Below are positions 1 through 11,101 of a stretch of DNA of 64,000 bases, in pieces (position 1 is the first letter of the stretch; the number at the start of each line of letters is the position of its first letter). A model generated the notes under the pieces. It was not told the DNA's origin. It was given only the letters and a program-made list of their open reading frames with translations, and made no database searches. The stretch spans positions 124,001-188,000 of the forward strand of contig MU400530.1 in assembly GCA_022578965.1 (NCBI GenBank), read 5' to 3'. The translations under genes and the position numbers were made by a program. Origin of the DNA: Xylaria sp. FL1777 (Eukaryota; Ascomycota; Sordariomycetes; Xylariales; Xylariaceae).

Positions 1-1684
1 CATTTACAACGGCAGGTGGCTATGTACACATGTTACGACACCTCGAACCCGAAGTAATATATCTCCAAGGGTCACTGGCTGGAGAGGATGGTGCCCTAGT
101 TACCCAGCTCCAGTCGTGGCTGCGACATGATATTATCCTCGTCGTCGGTGCTGACGGTGGTCATGGTGGCTTGGCAGACAGCGAGTCTGAAGCGGAGCAG
201 CCTGAGAAGAAAGATGTGTGGTGGGAGAAGGAAGAAAGAGTTGGGCGAGGTAGAGGAGTGGTGGTAGTAGATAGCCTTAGAGTAGGGGATGACTGGGGTC
301 GTCGCATTCAGGGGAACGAGTGATGACTACTTTACGCTCTGGCTGCTTGTTTGGGGTATTTGGTGTGTCTAATGCGGCTGGTATCGTGATTAACTAAGTA
401 TCTAACCGATATATATATGTACATGTCATATCGTGAATTTCTCCGTCAAGTCGGTTGAACGCTTAGAATCAACAGAGCGGAAGGCGTATACGTATACGTA
501 CATTCATATCGAACTGTCGGCTAAGTTAGTCGTAGATACAATGTTCTCATGATGTAAATGAATTGTATAAATGTCAGCTTATAACAACACCTCACTCACA
601 TAGGAGATTCTATGTTAATTTGTTCTCTCTGCAATCGGTAGCAATACTGCTTTAAATGAGATTGCTCCGAGTAGCTAGGCTTCTTAGCTTTAGTTATAAC
701 ATCTCGTAGTTTTTTATTGCAGACGACGTAATTTTTCTCAACCATGAGACAGAGATTCTCTAGCAATGATGAAAATATATATGGTTGAATAAGTTGCGTA
801 GCCAACGATTACCCCAGTCCCCGCTGTATCCGCTGGAGGGCCCGAACTGTCGCAGGCTTGCAAGCTGTTAGTGACTACCTGGTCACGGAATATGGAGGAC
901 AGCTCATTTGGTATGCATTAAAATGAAGAATTTATCATGATTTGTTTAAATTTGTTGTTTTCCCCCTCAATGCCCAATGGTAGCTATGAGAAAGGGAGGA
1001 TATGAGGGGCATGGTGCGCAGTGACTATTTGCGCAGCAAGTACTCAGTACTACCCCTCATGTGGATTTCATGTTAATTGGTAACTCCATTCCCGCAACAA
1101 CGACGCGAATTACCCACCTACCGGTATTCAGTCTATAAGTAAAACTCATAGAACCACGGACGTTACCTTTAGGTATAGGTACAGTTATTTTTGTCAACCC
1201 ACCCAGAAGTCCACCCAAGCCAAACCCGACTCAGCCACAGGGCTGACGTATGATGCTGAAAGACGACCAAACATCCATCACTAAGCCCAGTGCATTTCCA
1301 TCCCGACTCTTACGCCCCTGATTAGGTAACCTAACTAAACCAATATGGTCTATTTATTTACGTGGCTTCACCCAATAAATTTGCTATAGCCTGTCTTGGC
1401 AAGTCGCCTCTTCGTAGCCTGCGACCACTATATGTAACATGTACTGCTACCCTGCTCATACATAGCACGTCTTATTGAAGCCTGACGTTGCGCCAGACGT
1501 GGCCTTGTTCCAGGCTCACAGGGTTTCTGAAATATTCATAACCACGACGGAAGACCGCAGATAGCTGTTTGCTCTCCTTGACTTTTTACCCTAGTCGAGG
1601 ATTTCAATAAAACAGCACATATTGAGCTGATCGTACCATCATAAGAGCAAGGTTATCTTATGGATCACAACATACTCACTGGCT
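1..1684. other. No supported gene; upstream region of the 1685 gene
   Basis: I see no conserved coding region here. An open frame at 30-323 on the plus strand is low-complexity (Glu/Gly/Val-rich) with no family resemblance, so it is not called. A short out-of-frame upstream ORF (ATG at 1660, stop at 1699-1701) overlaps the start codon at 1685 and could reduce initiation there; that effect is inference. Confidence 0.5.
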
Positions 1685-3471
1685 ATGAGCGAGCATGTTG
1701 AAGCGCGGTCTCTGGCCGCCTTAAATCAGCTTGCCGCCAATCCTCCTCAATACCCGACGAAACCGAATGAAGCAAGACAGGATCCGCTTACACTTTACAT
1801 CTCCAGAGTTCCTGGCACCAAAGGTACGTCTACGGGCCGAAACGATGACTGCACCTGAACATGGCTGATTTTGTAGACATAATCTTATCAACACTGAAAC
1901 CGCAAGTCAAGAACGTCACGGCAGGGGACGTTGCTAGTTCACTGTACTACGCCCATTTTCAGGCCGAGAACGAGCCCTTGATAGCTCTGAATCAGTCTAG
2001 GCATCCCTCTCCTCCTAGATCGAGCGGAGAAAGCCCGAGCCTTCGAATTCACCGAAAGCCCTTGCCGAATACTCCGGGTCATCCCGCACCAGGAATTTCA
2101 CCGGTCGCACCGGCAGCCCCCCCAGGGAAGGAAAACCTAGGCTATGAATCTCCTACGCGGAAGCCTGTGTTGCGGACAGTCTTGGATGGACAGTCTCAAC
2201 TCCACCCACCACCAGCCGGCTATGGCATGTCTCGCGGTTCTAGATCATCTCCCACTGATATAGTCAGACAGAATGCCCCACCATTACCCAATGTACCCCG
2301 TCCACCTTATCCTCATCTCGAGGATCACTCCCCAGCACTACCCGCCCGTCCTGGCAACAGACATTTGGCTCCTGATTTGACTGATGCACCGCACATAAAC
2401 CATGGTTCTGCAGCGAGCACGCATGCTTTATCGCCCACCGGGCACCGGCCGTTCACTCCTTTCTCTTTAACGCTTATCCGAAGAGACCCGAGCTCAGGGC
2501 AGCAATGGAATGTCGGGAAGATCGCTTTCCAGCTTGAAAATCTTGAACTTATCGACGACGAAAAGCGTCCCCAGACATATCCCACTATTCAGATTCACCT
2601 AGAATCGTCTGGATATGCCAAGTTTCGTGGGATGCCAGTGGGGGGCGAGGTCGGTTTGCGAGGAAGCCTTGATCTACGGCCAGGTAGTTCATCTTCATCG
2701 ACAAGGCAACTCTTTAACTTTCCGACAGGCGTGCCTGCATCGGGAGCATTCGAGCGCCAAGTCAGAATGACATACTCACCATCATTTACAGCTAGCCTTC
2801 GACAACGTTTTCGAAGTCAGAGTTCGGCAGAGGAGAATCCATATAGTCCTCCTACTAAGCACCCTGGCCACCGTCGAGGCGATAGTCAACCGTCTATGGG
2901 GTCTTTTGGAGGTGACTATGATGGTAGCGACGCACCCGTCATCACACAGCCTGCTCCTGGTCTTAAGCCGAGAGGCTACGTCTTTTACAGCCCTTGGGAT
3001 GGGCGCTGCGAGTTTGTGACCGGGAAAGCCGGACGCACTCTCAGATGCAGACATGTACTACCATCCTACAGTGGTGGAGTATACAATCCGCTTGTCGACG
3101 GATCCGATCCTGAGCATGGAGACGAGAGATCGGATAGCGTGCGACCCATCAGCGAGTTACGGTTTAATCTCCCCAGCAACGAGCTTTTGGCGGACAAGAA
3201 ATCTACGGAAGGCGGCATGAGAGCAAGGGACCATCTACAGAGCCAATTCAACAGAATGGTGGCGAAGGCACAGGGTCTTGACGACAGCGACGATGGAGAG
3301 TTTCACTTCGACATGAGCCTTGGCCGAGAAAAGGCGGGCGGGGGAAATAGGGGCAAGCGAGCTAAGATGGGGAAGCTCATCATTTTTGACGAAGGACTCA
3401 AGATGCTTGATCTCGCAGTCGCCGCGAACGTGGGTATCTGGTGGACTACCTACAACACTCGAGGCCAATAA
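1685..3471 (+). CDS. Conserved fungal protein of unknown function (annotated in some fungi as gastric mucin-like)
   Basis: Two exons, 1685-1823 and 1877-3471, with a GTACGT...TAG intron, give 577 aa. The upstream exon is called because splicing joins G|AC into an Asp codon and creates a continuous conserved-looking N-terminus: DPLTLYISRVPGTK followed by DIILSTLKPQVKNVTAGDV. This N-terminal block and a C-terminal block ending AVAANVGIWWTTY are the parts I recognise as conserved in filamentous fungi. Between them lies a long Pro/Ser-rich, probably disordered stretch (about residues 80-180), then a more structured region (about 185-420) with motifs such as FTPFSLTLIRRDPSSGQQWN. No signal peptide or clear transmembrane helix is visible, and no catalytic motif. 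The family name 'gastric mucin-like' reflects composition, not function. The role is unknown. Confidence 0.85.
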
Positions 3472-4119
3472 TTTGCCATTTCACCGTGATCTGGAGAACT
3501 TCAAAATCGTTGAAAGTCCCCAAAACGTGAATTTGGCCTGAAAGGGAGCCTCTCTTCTCTAAAATGTTCTGGAACAGGAAGAATATGACTCGGGGAATTG
3601 CCAAGGGAAATGACTTGTTGATGTACCTTAATAGATAATGGGATTAGACTGGGAACATGCAAACCTATGGCAGGGAGGTTTGTGTACGATGCAGCTTATG
3701 ATAATGGAAGCAAAGATCATCTATTTCATAGAGGAACAATGGTACTTTTACAACGCCGCCTTAGCCGCTGACCTTGACATATGGTGGTCATCTCATCTCA
3801 TCTCACATGATACGCTAAATATAAGCGTGCCATTTGAATAGTAATACGAACTCTTTACCTTGACTTCCCATAGGTTTTCGCTGCCCGAACATTTCGATCG
3901 GCGAAGCCATGTATGTAAGCGAATATGCATTTATATGATCTATGCGATAATCTATCGTCTAACAAGAAGTCAAGCCACACCAGTAGCTCAAAGCCACAAC
4001 ATACCAATCTTTAGCACCCTGTAGCGAAGTACCTACATGGATCGAGCCCTCGTGGTAGTGAGCCTGTCGCAGTTCGACTACCCAAGGTACCTGGGCGGGC
4101 AAGCACACAACCGCATACC
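3472..4119. other. Intergenic stretch with a possible decayed echo of the preceding C-terminus
   Basis: No independent gene is supported. A plus-strand frame at 3702-3809 encodes a segment with ALAADLDIWW, which resembles AVAANVGIWW at the end of the upstream gene (about 3412-3441). It may be a partial tandem duplication or chance. See the findings. Confidence 0.4.
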
Positions 4120-4664
4120 ATGTTTCCCACGCTCATAAGACGACTGGCGACAGGCCCGCCGATCGCGCCGAAGCTCCGCAATGCGATGCGGACGCCGCCG
4201 GAAGGCCTCTACGCGAACAGCCAGTACAAGCCGAAGAAGGTGTGGCCGCCGGACTTCTCCCGGCTCTCGGAGAAGGAGCAATTCCGGTTCGAGAGGCGGT
4301 ACAAGCGACGCCTCAAACTGGCCACGGCGCGGCCGCGCTGGGACAAGCTCATCCGGCTGGTGCAGCTGGCGAGTGTGACATGTGAGTCTGGGTCGGCGCC
4401 GGGTTGCGGTAGGAAGCGGATAGACTGACTTTTGTCGGATCCCTCTAGCTGTGCTCGTGTACGCGGTTTTATTTAGGGATTGGGATAAGGAAAATCAACC
4501 TTTTGAGGGTGTATGTGCTTCTCGTTCTGAGAGTATGCAATGGGGAAAGCTAACTTGTGTGGTAGGTTCGAAGCACGATTTGGGGTGCCATAGGTACCCT
4601 CTTGCCGGAGAAACGACATGAGCGACAGACGCCCGATCTCCCGACGACGGCAGACCAGAAGTAA
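4120..4664 (+). CDS. Small conserved fungal protein, probably mitochondrial membrane
   Basis: Three exons: 4120-4381, 4449-4510 and 4566-4664 (donors GTGAGT and GTATGT, acceptors TAG), giving 140 aa. All phases join cleanly and rebuild a coherent protein. The N-terminus is basic and Arg-rich (MFPTLIRRLATGPP), as in mitochondrial targeting sequences. A conserved-looking block follows (RNAMRTPPEGLYANSQYKPK), then an Arg/Lys-rich helix (RFERRYKRRLKLATARPRWD). One hydrophobic segment, LVQLASVTSVLVYAVLF, spans the first splice site and probably crosses a membrane. The tail is hydrophilic. I recognise the pattern as a widespread small filamentous-fungal protein but cannot name it. Mitochondrial inner-membrane location is inference. 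The exon structure is well supported; function is unknown. Confidence 0.8.
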
Positions 4665-4888
4665 GAGACGTCTTGTACATTACAAAATATCGCATTGGGC
4701 GGAGTTACGGACTTGTTGAGATACCACGCCATGTTATAGTATGTATATAAATATATATGCCAAAAGCCAATTCTCCTCATTCCCAGGGATGCGTGCATCT
4801 ATCCCACATCTCCGTGCCAGAGATTCCGCCAAGAAACGCCACTGAACTCCGTGGATGAATGCATGTCCCATACCATGATGCGTGCAAA

Positions 4889-5563
4889 TTACCTGCCCGG
4901 CCAGACGAAATTCCCGCCCATACTTAGACCGGCCCCGAGTCCTGAACTTCTTGACTCGTTGACGGGCCGCTTAGCAACGGTGCCCTGGGCCTTGACGCCC
5001 GCCACAATGCGGTCGAGACTCGTCTCGATGACGACACCGCCGACAATCATCTCGCTAAGGGCGGCATGCAGCGTCTCGAAGTTGAAGATGAGGTCCAGCT
5101 CGCAGACATTCTCGAACAACTTGTCCAAGGCCTCGACGTAGACCTGGATGAGATCTAGCAGGGCCAAGGGCGACTCGGTCGAGGTCGAGATGACGATGAA
5201 GTACAGGGTCGCGTAGTTGCGGTAAGTGACCAGCGAGGGGACGTCATTGTGCTGCTCGGACGACGATTGCGAGGTGCCAGAGGCGGCGAGTAGCGGGGGT
5301 AGCGGCAGGAAGTTGCATGCGCCGCTTGGTCGGTTCGACACGAGCGCGAAGATCTCGGAGAGGAGACGCTGCTGGATGCTCGTTTCCTATGCGACGCGGA
5401 GTTATGTCAGAGTCGGAAGGCCCATCAGGGACGCAATACGTATACTGCTTGGCTTTGTCCACTTGGGGAAATACCAAGGACCCAAGTCACATACCAGCTG
5501 GGTGTAGAACTTGGTCAGACGAGGCTGACCTTGGCCATTGAAGACCAAAACCGCGTTGATCAT
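4889..5563 (-). CDS. APS3: AP-3 complex subunit sigma (clathrin adaptor small chain)
   Basis: Two exons on the minus strand, 5563-5495 and 5386-4889, with a 108-bp GTATGT...TAG intron, give 188 aa. The protein starts MINAVLVFNGQGQPRLTKFY, the diagnostic opening of AP-3 sigma, whose longin-like fold builds the core of the heterotetrameric adaptor. Further family landmarks are YRNYATLYFIVISTSTESPL, LIQVYVEALDKLFENVCELD and FNFETLHAALSEMIVGG. The complex sorts cargo from Golgi or endosome to the vacuole (the alkaline phosphatase pathway). A Ser/Pro/Ala-rich loop (about residues 39-70) is longer than in yeast, as expected in filamentous fungi. The C-terminal tail ends in NFVWPGR. The start is unambiguous because the first residues match the family. 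Confidence 0.95.
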
Positions 5564-6203
5564 GACGGACGTTGCTTCTTCTCGGGCATGGGCGGCTTAT
5601 GCTGATTAGATGTGAAATTTGCTTGGTATGAAAGCGCCTGTCGCAAATTGTTACCTACTACAAATGAGGCTTGGAGATCTGCTGTGAGATGCTGGCCGAA
5701 TCGTGGGGCAGCTACCTTCGACTTAGGTGGGGATCCGGGTGATATCTCGTACCTAACCTTTTAGCGGGATGACGGAGTAGCCGTAGGTCTGCCGCAGCAA
5801 ACTACTTGTACATGTACGTGCTACTGATAGATACGGTGTAGAGCTGTGGCTGTGCATGCACTTTAGGTTATCTGATACCCACTAAAAATGACGATCTGCA
5901 ATCTGCGGGAGCTGGGCGGGAATATCGCAGTACCCCCCGGTACGAGCCTTACCCATCGAGTACGTACCGGAGACTGTGGCTGCGGGCCGGTGTGAAAGAG
6001 AATTCGCAACAAAACGCGGCTGGTCTCCCCTCCCCCTCCTCCTCGGTTTCTCCCCTTCTTTCTTCAACCACTCTCTGGGAATCAACCCCATCACCCTATA
6101 TCCTCCGCCGTTCGAGAGAAGAACGGCGCCACTGAACAATCCCCCCAACTTGTTCCGATAGTTTTCACCCGGCCTCAGAAGGAGGCCATCCTACTATATC
6201 GCC
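5564..6203. promoter_or_regulatory. Divergent promoter region between AP-3 sigma and the bZIP gene
   Basis: About 640 bp separate the two divergent start codons. Near the bZIP side there is a strongly pyrimidine-rich stretch (about 6026-6067) typical of fungal core promoters and transcription start regions. No binding site can be assigned with confidence. Confidence 0.4.
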
Positions 6204-7086
6204 ATGGATTCAACTACCGCAGTCTTCGCATACACGCCATCACAGGCCATCTTCGCCTTCTTCCCACCGTCTCAGCCCGCCCTCTTCCAGCCAACTTAAT
6301 CAACGCTTGGACTGGCAGAGCTCCGCGTTTGAGCCTACCGCGGACCTCTTCCAGTCCTTCGGGGACGACTGCACGTCCGTTGCACCCCTGACAAATGATT
6401 GGCTCTACGGATACGGACTAGGTGACGGCAGCTCGAGCGGAGGCGAGGGCGACGGAACATTAGACGGAGGACTAGATTTGGCGATAGATTGGTCGCTTAC
6501 CGACTTGGGTTCGTCGCACGAGACGACACCCATCCTTGGAAGCGAGCTGTCACCGGGGAGTCTGCAAGGTGAGTCATCGATCCCACCCGTCGATGCCTTC
6601 GACAGTGAATAGCTTCTCCTGTCTGCCTATCTGCCTGTTACCTGTTACCGGGATCTGGTCCACAATTTAACTAACACTTTCGCCCACCATCCAGACATCC
6701 TGCATCCTGGCGACTCAACTCTTTTCTTTCCCCCATTACCAATCTCAACCATGCCATCAGCAATACCGATACCCACCACTCAACCAGATCACTATTCCAT
6801 GTCACCCCCAACACCCAACTATGATCAAGCCCAGCAGTCCACATCGGGGAAACGACGCTCTCCCCCAGTCGACCACGTCACTGCGCTCAAGCGCCAGCGG
6901 AACAATGTCGCCGCTCGCAAGTACCGTCAAAAGCGGATCGATCGCATCAACGAACTTGAGGCGGAGCTTGATGAGGTGAAACAGGAACGGGATGACTTGA
7001 AGCTTCGCCTCGCGCGTCAGGAGGCCGAAGCGGCCGCTCTAAGGACCATGTTGCAGATGAAATCTGGAGAATCTCGGGAAAGTTAG
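6204..7086 (+). CDS. bZIP transcription factor (IDI-4/GCN4-like), 5' reading frame broken
   Basis: The clear coding part is exon 6307-6568 plus exon 6695-7086 (GTGAGT...CAG intron). It has an acidic Ser/Gly-rich activation-type region, a Pro-rich middle, and a basic region plus leucine zipper at the C-terminus: KRQRNNVAARKYRQKRIDRI followed by a heptad helix. The basic region carries the N-x-x-A-A-x-x-x-R pattern, with Tyr where Cys or Ser is common. The puzzle is the start. The coding frame has no ATG between its upstream stop (6133-6135) and 6751, inside exon 2. The only sensible ATG, 6204, opens a different frame that stops at 6297-6299. Skipping one T before that stop would join FFPPSQPALFQPT to NQRLDWQSSAFEP. 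Alternatively a weak GTCTTC donor (6222) with acceptor at 6317-6318 gives an in-phase join. Assignment to the IDI-4 type is tentative; bZIP is certain. Confidence 0.8.
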
Positions 7087-8467
7087 CAAACCAGTCGGTG
7101 TATGTCTTGTAGGAGTTCCGGGTAGCGATGAAATTGAAATTCTGTTCTTGCTTTCAGACGATGTCGGCTCGTTGTGTGTTCTCATTCGTGATGGTGATAT
7201 CCTCTGATCATCGATGTAGGGAACGCCTTGTCATCATAATGCGTCTATCTACACAATACATTTCGAGCTCTCGGCCCTGGGTAGGAAAACTCACTGCACA
7301 TCTTCATTCCCTAACTCCCTCCTATTAGATGATGGCGCATCACGATATCGCTTTACAGTTTACTACACGAGGGCATCTCTACTTTCACATTTGTTCGCTC
7401 ACACTATATACTGAAGTTTCTCACTCTTGTCATTATGGCTCATTTTGCATCGCGACTGAGTGCGGATGATTTCATTTCATGCATGCTATCTGATTACTCT
7501 GTCTTCGCATGCTGGGACGGGTTACATCCTCCTTCTCGAGGAGGCCAGTTACCCACGAGCTCATAGCATAACACCCAAGAGCTACCCTACCTATCCATCT
7601 ACATTCCATGTGAACGATAAGCACCCGCCCGTCTACCAAAGTCCCGCATCCGTCCGGCTGTGGGGCAAAAGGCAACAACTGCTGACTTGGTCCATGAGTG
7701 AGTATGATTCATCGTGACGCTATGCCTAGTGTAGCCTGGAGAGTGAGGGGCAGAGGTGCAGCAAGCCCGTCAGATTGGCAGGGTTTTAATGGCTGAGCCA
7801 CTATGATTCATTTCTTGGCTTTTCCTTAGGCCCAATAGAGCATTAGCTAGTCCGATCTAAATGCGGGGCAGCATTCCGCATAGTGCAGATCATCTATTCT
7901 AATATCTTGAGTTCATTAGAGAAGTTAATACATCTTACAACAAATAAAATCTTCAACTATCAGTATCTACTATTGCTAAAGAGCAAACGCTTTGCTCACC
8001 GATATGATGTAACGAAAACTAAAGCCTAGTCATTTCAAAGTCCGATGTTTTATACGACTCACGCCAAGTTATGTCCCCGAAAAGGAACATTGCCGTTCCT
8101 CGCGTAAGCGTATAAGTAAGCAAAGCTCTCACTGTTGTCGATTAGGGGTATAGGATGCCTGTTGCGCTAGATGTACCCAAGACTTTATCATAAAGAAGGG
8201 CCCATATTCAAGTCAAGGTTTGTAGACAATGAAATTCAACGAGCACTGTTAAATTGCACTTTAAACCCGCCATGAACCCCTATGATAGATGTGAGTCTAG
8301 AAGCAATGACCAACAGTAGCACGGGCGTTGCTGCTGACTAAATTCCCGGGTCTGCGGCTGTTCGTGATGGTGATGCAAAATTGTGGCGCAGCTCAATTCT
8401 ACGTTATCAACTGGTAGCTACTTATCTACTCAACCCTACTGATTTGTTCGTTCTCTTCTGTGTGAAG
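7087..8467. other. Intergenic, no gene seen
   Basis: Presumed 3' region of the bZIP gene, then unassigned sequence. Short open frames (for example 7460-7717) show no family features. Confidence 0.5.
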
Positions 8468-9756
8468 ATGGCGTCTTCAAATCCCAGAAATCCTGTCAGT
8501 AACGTAACCCCAAAGATACTGGAGATTGAGAATGTACACCGCCAATTTCACTTTTCGTTTCTAAGACCGCCTGACCGCCGAAAAGACGCAGAAACGCAAT
8601 GCTCTAGTTGAAATTGAGCGCGAATCCGACGCCCCGGCACGCTAAATTTTTTTTTCAACTATTGCTTACCCATATATGAATGGCTCCCTACACTTTGGCC
8701 ATGCATATACGATCTTCAAGGTCGAGTTCGCAATAGGCTACGCGCGTCTCCAGGGGAAGAACGCCTTAATTTCCTTTTGGCTTTCATTGCACGGGGATGG
8801 TGATAATGGTGTGTGCGGATAAGCTTCGGAAGGAGGTAGAAATGTTCCGGCAGAAGTTTGAGCATTTCACAGATGACGACGAAAATGACTTGGCTGCTTG
8901 CAGAGCTGGCGATGGATTAGCTGCCAACAACGCTGGCGCTACTTCTGTCTCGGATATTACTAAATTCCGGTCCAAAAAAACCCAAAGGGACTGAATCGTA
9001 ACCTGCGTGTCCTCGGACAGTCCTGACGACTATGCCATCGTCACAAACTAGCCAGGAAGGCCGACTTCTGCGGGATGCGGAAGGACTAGGCAACACTACA
9101 GGTGGTTTCTACTGCCCTAGTTGACAAAATGAAAATTACTTCACCTAAATATTCAAGGCTCGGTGAAGCTGAAAATATCGCATATAAAGAAGGCTTTTAC
9201 CAGGGCACTATGGTGTACAGGGACTTCACCGGCCCTCTAGTCCAACAGGCTAAAGATTTGGTCAACCAGAAACTGTTTACTTCGGCTCTTGCCTTTCCGT
9301 ACGCTGAATTTGAAGGGATCTTTATCAGCCGATCTAAAGACGAGTGCGTCACCGTCTATCTAGACTAATGGATATAAATTACAGCATATCTGAAAATGGG
9401 GGCAACAGCGAATGGAACGCTCAGATACGGGCGCATCTTTTAAATCAAGATGGGAACGGCCTCAACACCTTCTCAACCGAGACAAAACGGCGATTCGAAG
9501 AAGCACTCGACTGGCTCGGCCAATGGGCATGTGCACGGTCCTATGGACTATGATCTGAGTTGCCATGGGACGACCAATTTATCATCGAATCCCGGAGTGA
9601 TAGCACGGTATACCCATCCTATTATACAGTTACCCGTTATCTCCACCGGTGTATATACGGGAAGGAACCTAACTTAGCTAATATCCGGCCCGAACAAATG
9701 ATAGACGAGGCGTGGAGTTTTGTGCTAGCGCTCACGACAAAGCCCCCGGCAGACTA

Positions 9757-10410
9757 AGATAACCACCTCCCCCACGGGCCATCGCCTCACGGGCCACCTA
9801 ATTTTTTAAAAGCTAATATAATAAACCCTTGTTTAAAAAGTGGATATATTAGCTATAAACAGCTAGTTTGAATTTTTAGCTTCTTTATATGTTACATTTA
9901 TATAAAATAAAAAGAAAGAAAAGTTATATAATTTTTTAAATTAATTATAGTAATATAAGTGTAAAAAGTTAAAAATAAAACTTTTTTTTAAAAAAGGTTA
10001 TATAAAAGTAGAGAACTTAGCTAAAAATAGCTAGTATATATTTTTATATTACTTTTTATAAATATTACCAATAATAAAATAGAAAAAATTAGTAGTATTT
10101 TTTTTAAGCGTATAATATTAAATTAAAGTTTTTTTTTATAAATTTTTTTATTGTATTAACATTTTTATATATAATTCTTTAATAAATTTATTAACTGTGT
10201 TAATTTAAAATTTAAGCTTTATATATTTAAAGCTAATTTAAAAAATAAAATAAAATATATTATAAAAAGAAGCGTTTTTAATATTAAATTAAAAAATAAA
10301 ACATTATTAAATATATAAAGTATATAATTATAGCTATTTTATTTAATTTTTTATAAACTTTTTAAGTTAATTTTTTAGGTGTTTTTTATATATAGTTTTA
10401 TATGAGAAAA
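9757..10410 (+). repeat. Left arm of the palindromic element
   Basis: About 654 bp. Its reverse complement is matched, with scattered substitutions and small indels, along 10432-11101. Checked by eye at the tips, in the middle (around 10150-10250 against 10600-10730) and next to the loop. Confidence 0.85.
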
Positions 10411-10431
10411 TGCACAGTTTTTTATACTATA

Positions 10432-11101
10432 TATTTTCCCATATAAAATTCATTAAAAAACAGCTTAAAAATAACTTAAAAATAAACTTAAAATAAAGAT
10501 ATTAAATTAAATAAAATAGTTATATTAATAAAGATTATATTTTAAATAATGTTTTATTTATATAAATATAATTATAATTAATTTATTATATAGTTTATTT
10601 TATTAACTATATTTTTTAAATTAGCTTTAAATATATAGAGCTATAAATTTATATTAACATAGTTAATAAATTTATTAAGTAATTATATATAAAAATATTA
10701 GTACACATAAAATTTAAAAAAAAAAAAACTTTAATTTAATATTATATGCTTAAAAAAAATACTACTAATTTTTTCTATTTTATTATTAGTAATATTTATA
10801 AAAAGTAATATAAAAATATAAGCTAACTACTTTTAGCTAGTGTTTTTACTTTTATATAACCTTTTAAACATAATAATTTACATTTTAAACTTTTTTACTT
10901 TATATATTTATTAATAATTTAAAAAATTAGTTAACTTTTTTTTCTATTTATTTTATATAAGTATAACATATAAAGAAGCTAAAACTTCAAACTAGCCGTT
11001 TATAGCTATTATATCCACTTTTTAAACAAGGGTTTATTATATTAGATTTTAAAAAATTAGGTGGCCCGTGAGGCGATGGCCCGCAGCCGGGGTGGTTATC
11101 T
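10432..11101 (-). repeat. Right arm of the palindromic element
   Basis: About 670 bp, inverted copy of 9757-10410. The central loop, about 10411-10431, is the only part without an obvious partner. Confidence 0.85.

Larger units (their letters stand above)
9757..11101. mobile_element. 1345-bp AT-rich palindromic (foldback/MITE-like) DNA element with TA target duplication
   Basis: The element begins AGATAACCACC and ends GGTGGTTATCT, flanked on both sides by TA (9755-9756 and 11102-11103). The outer ~45 bp keep GC-rich sequence (GGGCCATCGCCTCACGGGCC on the left, mirrored on the right). The interior is extremely AT-rich. The two halves are inverted repeats over nearly the whole length, folding around about 10411-10431. 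No open reading frame or transposase remnant is visible. TA duplication and terminal inverted repeats fit a non-autonomous Tc1/mariner-superfamily element. The AT richness fits RIP. Removing it with one TA restores the reading frame of the LeuRS relic, which proves insertion. Confidence 0.9.

Noticed and set aside
30..323. 97-codon plus-strand open frame
   Set aside because: Low-complexity Gly/Val/Glu text with no splice or family support.
9780..11090. Considered as a mitochondrial DNA insertion because of AT richness
   Set aside because: The palindromic structure, TA duplication and terminal inverted repeats show a transposable element; no mitochondrial genes are seen.
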